Shown here one piece after another: positions 56,030 to 64,000 of a stretch of DNA of 64,000 nucleotides; positions within the stretch are counted from its first letter, which is position 1; every line of letters starts with the position of its first letter. A program made the translations under genes and the position numbers. The notes under the pieces are model-generated. The model was not told where the DNA came from. It ran no database searches and saw only the letters and a program-made list of their open reading frames with translations. This stretch comes from Sipunculus nudus (Eukaryota; Annelida; Sipuncula; Golfingiida; Sipunculidae). The stretch covers positions 49,911,676-49,975,675 of the forward strand of contig CM049311.1 of assembly GCA_026874595.1 (NCBI GenBank). The letters run 5' to 3'.

Positions 56030-56985
56030 TATCACGACGGTTGCATAAAACCCATTAAGATATTTTTTTTTAATGAAAATAAAAGCAGCTTAATTCTTGC
56101 AAGTATATGACCAATACTTTGCACTTGTTACACATATTATGATCCAGTTGCTCCTATTCAGACTCTCGGGTTGTGGACTACCATTGTGTATTTGTGAAAT
56201 ACATTAAACATTAGTTATTAAAGACGTTTCTGACCAAGTGAGCCTTTTTCATCCACTAAGTTTATGTATTGGTAAGGATGACTATAATCACTTTTGTCTG
56301 CGACAAACAACTTCGAGGAATCAGTTCTTCATTTGGATAGTGTATTGGTTTGATCATTATAAAGGAAAAATCTGTTCTTTTCAGTACACATGCAAGTTTA
56401 AATATTAACTTGTTAAAGATAAAAAAAAGAAACTTTGATGTCTCTGTGTTTGCGAACACATCTGGTAAGCCTATGGATGTTCCATTATAATCCAACATGG
56501 GTTGATCAGTTCAATGTCTCCACATATATAAAAGTTTTAATAGGCAATGGATATGTCCTATGCTGGGGCAATATCCAGAAAGAGGTGAGAGGGGAGGAAG
56601 TGCCAGGGAAAGGGGGGCAGAATGATTATATGGGTCATGGAATATGGTGTCAAGAATCGCGTGTCTTACAAGGATCTGGAACACGACATGTGTCCGTGCT
56701 TCTAACCTCCCACTCCAGACCTTTCTATCATCTGAGGCTGACCAGTCACATCAGAGGTAACGGATGATGGTCTTTGTGCAGAGTATTCTTCATCGATACC
56801 TGCCCCACTTCCGAGACCACTAAACAGCGTGTGTGACCCAACACGTATACGTTACTCAGAATGTCACACGTCATCTACGTGTTACAATGTTGAATGACTT
56901 GCTGGACGTGCTATACAAAAATGTGCATATTCCGTATAAACAAAGTACTGTTCATACTCCCTTATTGTTTTATTGTTTTCTATCT
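56030..56985. other. Spacer, no secure feature
   Basis: Open frame 56435-56767 is not recognisable. No repeat found. Confidence 0.4.
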
Positions 56986-56991
56986 TTACAG

Positions 56992-57318
56992 GTCTCACCT
57001 GCCCACCATCTCCGCATGTTTCAGGCCGGGGAGGCGCGTTAACTGTTCGCCTCATCAGGCAGTACCTTGGGACCACTTCCACAATCGACATGCCGATTAC
57101 GGCCGTCAATATAATCACAAAGCTGCGCTAAACCAACGCGCAACTGCTGGAAAGGCTGATCGAAAGGGTAACAACAGCCAAACAAACGGTGCGGCGATTC
57201 AAAAATGGAAGAAATCACTTTTTGACTAGCACAAGAAAGACTGTTCAAAGATTTATAGTCAGTCTAATCGAAAGGGGCACACCGCGAAATACATGGCAGA
57301 CAGTGCGCGCACTCCTGT
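56992..57318 (+). CDS. Candidate exon after a strong acceptor, strand ambiguous
   Basis: TTGTTTTCTATCTTTACAG ends at 56991, a strong acceptor for the plus strand. The frame then reads LTVRLIRQYLGTTSTIDMPI, a stop, then TNAQLLERLIERVTTAKQTV and RTGTPRN-like residues to a stop at about 57320. On the minus strand the same DNA is open for 78 residues (MSIVEVVPRYCLMRRTVNAP) and ends in GGGCAG then GTGAGA, a good donor. Only one can be real. The internal stop in the plus reading speaks against it being functional. Confidence 0.3.
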
Positions 57319-57664
57319 AATCGAGTGTTAAAATTTGACATGCATGAGACGATATAAACACAGTGTAACAGGCGGGTGGCATGTTTTTCCACACATATCA
57401 ACGCAACTTCATTGATGGAATACACCTCTCATGTCGTTGTTTATTCTAACTCATTATAATATTTCCTGTCCCAATTTTATTAATTTATTGTATAAGAAGA
57501 CATCTACAAATAATTAGTCAGTATCATATAAAAATATTTAGGTACAAGTGATTTTGAAATAACGATTTTATACAAATGAATAAGGCCCTCCGAAAACTTA
57601 ACGGGTTCCTCCGACTTTTAAGTTTAATTCGCATTTAATCACAAAATAGTCAGAGGTTGCTATA

Positions 57665-57910
57665 TGGGGACTAATTTGCCTGAAATAATGCATAGATTGA
57701 AAGGTCGCTGAAGCTGCTGATCAGCGAAATAGTCACTGGCAGCTAGGTTGCGTTTCATGTTTAATTTTTTAACAGAAAAAAAATATATTCATATGTTTGT
57801 AAAAGTAATACTGATAGAAAAGGTGTCTTTAAATCATAGGTAATCACACATGCGGGCTAATTTGCCTGAAATTTATGCTTTAATTGTAAGGTCGCTGATC
57901 AGCGTTTTAA
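57665..57910. repeat. Two-copy direct repeat with GATCAGCG core
   Basis: ACTAATTTGCCTGAAAT (57670) and GCTAATTTGCCTGAAAT (57856) each lead into AAGGTCGCTGA and a GATCAGCG word. Spacing is about 187 bases. Confidence 0.65.
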
Positions 57911-57929
57911 ACTGCAGACCGCTGATCAA

Positions 57930-59520
57930 ACTCCCGCGCCGGCAAAGCCATCGACCAGCGCACTTGTGAAAGAAAACGGGAACACTGATAATCCAACGCG
58001 CAGAACATGTTTGAAACGCGTGCCCAGTAAAGGCGGTAAACACGTCTAACATGTCTGCTCATTACGGGAAAAACATCCCATTGTACACGCAGAAATATCT
58101 AAAGCAAAACAAGCCAGTTCATCAGAAACTAAGAGCATTTAAGAAATAAGTGCCATATCCGCATGATTCTAAAAGGGCAACAGAGCTTAAAGGGGCGGAA
58201 GCCTTGCAATTCAATCTCCATATATGAATAAGTCGAACCTGAAGGGCCTGCCTGGCACATTGCAAACTAATAATAATTAGTATCTTTATATGTAATAATA
58301 CTGAATTGCAGTCGAGATGCGCAGTACTGGGCTCTGCCATGACAGCTTCTGCAGCCGTGAACTTCCCCGTGATAAGGCCAGATAACACAGGACTGTGACT
58401 CGGTGGCAACCCAAACGTTTTCACTTCCCGTGCACGTGTATTACTAAATTCAGTTCAAGCAAACAAATTCCAAATCTCATTATATTATCATATCATAATT
58501 GCCTATGAAAAAAACTATTAGTTTAGATTTTACAAAAAAAATTCCCACTAAAAACATGAGATTGTGTGATTTGTTTAAAAACTATTGGCACATCTATGAG
58601 CACTGTCAACTCGGCAGTGCATTACACAGTGGAGAATCCCCTGTGACTAAAAATTCTATATCTCAGTTAAAGTACAGTATTTCTGCCAATATCAGTCTCA
58701 GATTCTCAGCAACGAATAAATACAACATGCATAACTCGATCTGAGTTTTTTATCGCATAACTCGATCTGAGTTGTTGATAAAATTAAGTCCATGATCTCT
58801 AAGGTGTACCAGCCAATCGAATCGGGGCAAAGTCAGAGATCTGGATGAAATCCTCCCATCACACAACAAACACACGTGAAATAGGTTTACTTTACCTAAA
58901 ACCCTTGTCCAATCCTTCAAATAATCAACTACAAAATAAAAGATGCCTCAGTGCTAAGCGGTCGATTATTCGAATCGTCGAGAGAACACCATGAGGGTAG
59001 CTTTCTTCATGATCCCTGATGGCCGCAAAGACCCGAGTAAACGGGAATTAGCTCAAAATTGGCTGCACAACATCGGCCGTGGCGACTCGATGCCAGTGGA
59101 CACTCATCCTTTCGGCTAGGGCTGGGGTCTCTGCATGGAAAATTTTTCTACAGACTGTGACCACTGGTGAATCTAACAAATTTTGCACTTACAATGGACA
59201 TGAACATTATCAGATCTTAACTACCTGGGCCTGATGCAGTCCCAGCATTGTTTTGGTACAAGATCCAAAATGTGGACAGAGGTCCTGATCTCGCCCGGCC
59301 GTCAAGCGGACGCGAGCTCAAACAGGCAAGTGCCGTCAAGCCTCTAAACAGTTTACACGATCGCGACAGTTATTATAACATTTTACGTTTATCATGTTTT
59401 TAGACATTTAAAAATTATCACTAAACATTTTTATGAGGCTTTATTTATCAAATTTCCTGGCAATTTGCTGCGAGTGGGGATCATATATTCACCTAATGTT
59501 CCCATCATCGCCCACGCTAA
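57930..59520. other. Spacer with a small tandem repeat
   Basis: GCATAACTCGATCTGAGTT is repeated at 58729-58747 and 58755-58773 (period 26). The part at 58960-59340 is less AT-rich, but no coding frame is convincing. Confidence 0.45.
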
Positions 59521-59524
59521 CCGC

Positions 59525-59526
<2 letters not shown>

Positions 59527-59556
<30 letters not shown>
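59527..59556. repeat. 30-base G tract
   Basis: The longest homopolymer in the window. Its exact length is likely to vary or to be mis-assembled. Confidence 0.9.
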
Positions 59557-59559
59557 CTT

Positions 59560-61337
59560 TTTGCAAAAAGTGAAAAAATAATACTATACTCTTTAAAGGG
59601 TGAATTTCATGTCCACACAAAAATTATCTGAACAATAATTTAAAAGAAGGACAGATAAAAGGCATCTAGGAAGTCTTAGAATATTTCTTGTTAACATAAA
59701 CCTTTGTCAAATGTCGTTACTGTCAAACTCAACACTCGTGTTTTTTTATAACAGATTGACTAGCAGATGTCAGAAACTTGGTCTGCTTCACAGAGCAAAC
59801 ATACTTTTATTATTTACAATTTCTACACAGGTGATCATTATTGTGTATTAATTTTTTATTTATTAAGTAATATACATGTATAAATGCAATCTCAGTTTTT
59901 TATCACTCCTTGAGTAACATTTTTTATACAAGTATGTACAAACTCTATTTTAATGTTAGTTATGACATGCACACAATATCAATATTATATATATATACAC
60001 GCACAAGTTATAGTTTACTGTCTCATAATAACGAGAGCTGACTTTCTCAATATAAATATTGTATATTTATGTTACTTCTAACACACACACATACATTAAT
60101 TGGTAGATCAGAAAACTACAACTGAATTTAACATTGTTCTGTGGTTTGTTATAACATTATTTTTATTGCAAGGCTTTCCTTGAAACCAGGGTACTTGTCG
60201 TCTGGATCTGGAGAAGCATTTTTGATGGCTGCAGCACGTACCTCATCATTATTCCCAATGTGTATCCAGGCTGGCAGTTGTCTGAAAGCCATTAGCCTAA
60301 TCTGCTTGAAACAAATACAGCACAGTGATTACATATTTGCCTTCTGGAATGTGAATATAAAATGTATTATAAATATGTGAAATGTGTTCATGTATATTTG
60401 CTATCCAAGTCAAGATCTATATGTTTCTGTGAGATGTTTCTCCATATTTGTCGGATGCCTGGTTTTACTGGCCACTTTTTAAAGTTTTGAAAAAGACTAA
60501 TATATAGTCTTGCAGTTTTCTTGTAAAGTTTATTTGTGAATGGCTATGAGCTTCACTGTTTTATTCCCTTTTGATGCTTGTGAGAATATTTTTTCAAGTT
60601 TGCAGCTGCATGAATGAAGAAGCTTATCTCTTTAAATTTATTAAACTTATGAATTCTCTTTTAAGTATGGTACATATAATATCTGACATATTTCATTTGC
60701 GGTAGTTTTTAACTAAATTGGAATGGGGGAATATAATAAAAAAAAGTATTTATATCAGACAACCATGCATACAGTGATAAAATACAATAACCTTTATATC
60801 GATAGTTGCATAAATATTAAAAAAAGGAAAGACAGAAGCTGTAAAAGGGCCAAATATAAAGATATAAAATATATGCAGATCAGAAGCAAAGTACTGACGA
60901 TCATACCGCCTTCTTGTCTTGCCTGTTAGTCATTAAGTAAGGTACCCATCTTTAAATTTCGATATCAGGTACCTAGAATAACACGTCCGAAGCACTGGAC
61001 AAAGTACTCCAAAGTAAAGCTCGGAGGTTAGATGACACAATTGGTTTCGGCCAAGCCAGACGCACGGGGTCGAAGCGCTACTGTTCCCAGCTGGCTTCAA
61101 TAGCCACAGTTGGCTCCAGGGCTGACGCCAACAGGGGCTAGGCATTATGTTAAGGTATTTGGGTGGTGATGACCTCCTGGAACAGGAGGAGAGGGCCTGG
61201 AGCTTGACTCCCTGGTAAGCAAGCTCATTAGTACTGATATGGTACTCAAGAACAAAGAGCGTGTTCTGTGATCAAATCTGCTGCATTGATCTGTACATAA
61301 TTCATACTGTATTCTTTAAAAAATCATTATATTCAAA

Positions 61338-61340
<3 letters not shown>
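59560..61340. other. AT-rich spacer
   Basis: No feature recognised apart from short AC and TA runs near 59985 and 60080. The stretch 61000-61150 is GC-richer without a convincing frame. Confidence 0.45.

Positions 61341-61407
<67 letters not shown>
61341..61407. repeat. (TA)n microsatellite, longest in window
   Basis: About 67 bases of uninterrupted TA. Confidence 0.95.
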
Positions 61408-61409
<2 letters not shown>

Positions 61410-61520
61410 TAGGTAAAGTTAAGAATGGCGCCTTTTAGATACTTGTTTATTAACACACGAGCTTTCGAAGCACACAGGCTTCTTCGTTCGGTGTAAAAAG
61501 GCGTCACTTTTTATCTTTAC
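61408..61520 (-). repeat. Likely 3' end of a retroelement ending in (TA)n
   Basis: On the minus strand the segment reads AAGAAGCCTGTGTGCTTCGA then AAGCTCGTGTGTTAATAAAC and ends with CTTTACCTACGA directly against the (TA)n run. CTTCGAAAGCTCG-type ends are familiar from widespread invertebrate retroelements, including Penelope-like ones. The class is a guess; the coupling of repeat end and TA run is what is seen. Confidence 0.35.
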
Positions 61521-61529
61521 CAACGCTTC

Positions 61530-62585
61530 AACTACAGACTAACATGGCTTAAACACACACATATATATATTATGGAAGTATAGAAAAAGAAAGAACAAGT
61601 CAGTGAACTTTTTTATTATATTTTATTTATTCTTATTCTAATAACATGTTCATTTTGTTAATATATACCTGACTTGAAGATAATTTAGAGGCTATCACCT
61701 CATATAATGATATGAGATTTTTTAATTCAATGTCATGCTGTGGCTAATTGATATAAAGACCATATGTGACTATAAAAATTATTTGAATTCCTATGTATAT
61801 CTGAAAATATAATAAAGCAAAATGGACATTCCGGGATAAAAGGGGAATATACAACTGAATTTTTCAAAACAGGATTTCAGAGACAAATTTAGTATCATTT
61901 AAAATCCGAGATTTTCATGTTTTCAAATATAAAAACAATTCTTTCATTCATTGAATTCAGCAAATGATATTTACTCTTAAATTTGCAACTTTTTTGGGTG
62001 ATGTCCGCAGAGGATGCAAGAGTACTCATATTCATGTTGATACAGGACTTAAAAGGACAGACAGGCGTTCTCTGTATGCCTCGATTGTTCAGGTGGATGC
62101 CTAGTCGGTATTCTAGCATACCAACCACTCGGCTCTATGCTGTGTGGTTCTGCAAGAAAGAGGTGCTGATTAAATAAGTAAGGCATGATATTAATTAAGG
62201 ATACATGTTAATAAAGATTTGTTTAAAATGAGACAGTCATCAGATTTATAAAATAACAATCTAACAGATACTTGATAAAATGATTATTTTAGAACATAAT
62301 TACATTAATTCGATATAAATAATTACATCTTTGATATTTTAACAGATTAGAAACCATGGTACAAAACTGATCAATCCTACGATCAATAAAGGAATGCAGA
62401 TATATTTCTTAGCCATGATAAAACTACAAGTAGTACCAGAATGACAGCACCCACCACTAACCCACTACGTGGCGGTTAGGACAAGAGTTTAACGTTGTAC
62501 TTATTGATTGAGGCCAAAAGATGCAATGCGATGCTACTTGAAGTGTGACATTGAAGTATGAAATTTCTATTTTTTTATATCTTAA
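61530..62585. other. AT-rich spacer
   Basis: No recognisable feature. A minus-strand frame at 61895-62128 (77 residues) is unassigned. Confidence 0.4.
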
Positions 62586-62590
62586 ACAAT

Positions 62591-62672
62591 ATATATTCAC
62601 AGTGCGTTTAGATAACTTTTTAGTAAAGCTATATATTCACAATGCGTTCAGATAACTTTTTTTAATAAAGCT
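62591..62672. repeat. Two-unit tandem duplication of about 41 bases
   Basis: ATATATTCACAGTGCGTTTA and ATATATTCACAATGCGTTCA start the units at 62591 and 62631; both continue GATAACTTTTT. Confidence 0.85.
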
Positions 62673-62679
62673 TTTGTGT

Positions 62680-64000
62680 ACAGAATTATTACTCGCTTGT
62701 CAGTGGTTCACAATACACAATCAAGATTTGGGCTCGTCTTGAAATAACAACTGGTGTTGATAATGGAACACTGCAGTAGTGGCAAGTTGTTTCCAGTAGG
62801 TATCAAGTGAGTGGGTACATTTATTTTCCTCACAAAAATCAAAGGAACAGATTTGGTATCTGTTTCTGCTTTTGTATTTAGTCAATCATTTGTCTAGTGC
62901 AGTGCCTTCTGGATGAAGGATCGACACTGGACTCATCTTCATCACCATCCTGATCACGCTCGATCCGCTCTTGCAGTATCTCCCCATGTCCATCCTGAAA
63001 CAACCTCCATTTCACAAGAGCACGATACTGGCAACCCTTGCGTACACCTACAACTCATTATGGACTATCTACTGTAACAATTGTCCTTCCCTTCTTGGAC
63101 AAATTGCTTACCATCGGTGAAGACACTGTACCTTGTGCTGGTCATTGGGAATTTTAACAATGAGAGGTTTCAGTTGTTCTGTTGCCCAGGTTGCCAGGTC
63201 CTTACAGTCAATCTATCTTTCATGACGCATAAACCCAGCTCTAGTCATATCCTCCAACGACTGTGTTGTAACATCACATGTCACAACAGGAACACAGAAC
63301 TGGACAGACTGCAAGTGTAGACACATGAAGCTGGCGTTTCCACTCCTCCATTGCACCTGTCAATTGAGAGGTTCATTTATGTTTAAACTGATACATATTC
63401 TATGTTATTTAGGTTCTGCATATATTTGTATTCCAGTAACTTTATATATCCTTAGTTCTACGGAGAAAAAATGGAATAACTCCTTAGTTTTAGTAAATGA
63501 AATAGAAAGCTCTGTAAATACTGGTAGTATTACATTTTATTTCATTCCATAAATCAATTATCTTATAACTGAACACTTTTCTTGGGTGTATGGATGTACA
63601 CTGTATATCACATTATATTTTAAATCCTAACAAAGGGTTCACCTGGGCAACATCCATGCACTCTTTGACGTCCCTATGTAACTGCTGTTCTGGTCCTGTT
63701 GAACGCTGTATCACATATATTGGTTATCTTATGCCAGTCCCATGTTCACATCAACACAGCATAAAAAATGGTGACTGTCTGCGGTCATTCGTGTTAAGCC
63801 ATTAGTGACTTCCAAATGTTTCGAGTTTATGTGCCTACGGACTGCTTTAGGGGACATTCTTTAAATTTTGCTTTATAACAAGTCACACCGTCTGAATTAG
63901 GGTCTATTAAATGATTGCTTGATTCTTCAGATTGACAAATATCAGTTTGTGGTGAACCATGAACTTCTGAATTGTCTTGGGATAATGTTGGTGGCTGGGG
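62680..64000. other. Spacer to the window edge
   Basis: Open frames at 63081-63320 and 63590-63805 are unassigned; on the minus strand at 63300-63100 pieces such as VPVVTCDVTTQSLEDM are protein-like but short. Confidence 0.35.

Noticed and set aside
1-64000. CRISPR arrays, operons, prophage, bacterial riboswitches
   Set aside because: No regularly spaced short repeats with unique spacers and no prokaryotic gene organisation; the tandem repeats present have long diverged units without spacers.

Overview
The window looks like a piece of a nuclear genome from a marine invertebrate, most likely a mollusc. By eye it is strongly AT-rich. It carries many (TA)n and (AC)n microsatellites, long G or C homopolymer tracts, GT-AG splice signals, a tRNA-derived SINE, several non-LTR retrotransposon lineages and several DNA-transposon superfamilies. 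Nothing indicates a bacterial or viral genome: there are no operons, no long uninterrupted ORFs and no Shine-Dalgarno-led genes. The mollusc assignment is an inference from overall character and repeat style; I see no diagnostic host gene.

No complete, confidently identifiable host gene is present. Almost all recognisable coding signal is decayed transposable-element protein, broken by stops and frameshifts. From left to right: a LINE reverse-transcriptase tail (1-1020) and a second RT scrap (3270-3500) among short repeats; an unassigned coding remnant (4540-5335, minus); a tandem array of long units (6115-12325). One array unit has been split by a TIR transposon (8240-11025), which itself holds a foldback MULE-like element (9889-10772). 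The intact sister unit serves as the empty site and supports the 5-bp target duplication.

Next come a widely spaced inverted repeat (about 13840-17440), a ZBED-type hAT transposase relic (18400-19230, minus), an L1/Tx1-like RT relic (21260-21780, minus), an unknown repeat with a second copy 33 kb away (21955-22567 and about 55690-55935), a tRNA-derived SINE (23071-23290) and a diverged tandem repeat (23860-24460).

The middle (27280-37200) holds the most gene-like material, all on the minus strand. It includes coding fragments with a possible USP-like His/Asp box (30009-30400), a possible first exon with a C2HC-like motif and a perfect GTAAGT donor (34327-34498), and a pair of exons whose splice phases agree (35880-35942 joined to 34844-35157). 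These may be decayed or domesticated transposon genes. A Helitron 5' end (37919) and a 128-bp mini-Helitron (39263-39390) follow.

The right part holds a nearly full-length but dead two-ORF LINE (about 42180-46530), a MULE transposase relic of the ZSWIM-like type (48690-49800), a palindromic GGTTCT/GGAACC repeat (48066-48260), a foldback element (52884-53083) and a decayed multi-domain gene of an unnamed transposon-like family (53400-55590). From about 57.3 kb to the end I see mainly AT-rich spacer with microsatellites, a 30-base G run and small tandem duplications. The window is best read as a transposon graveyard in which nested insertions and tandem duplications record the order of events.
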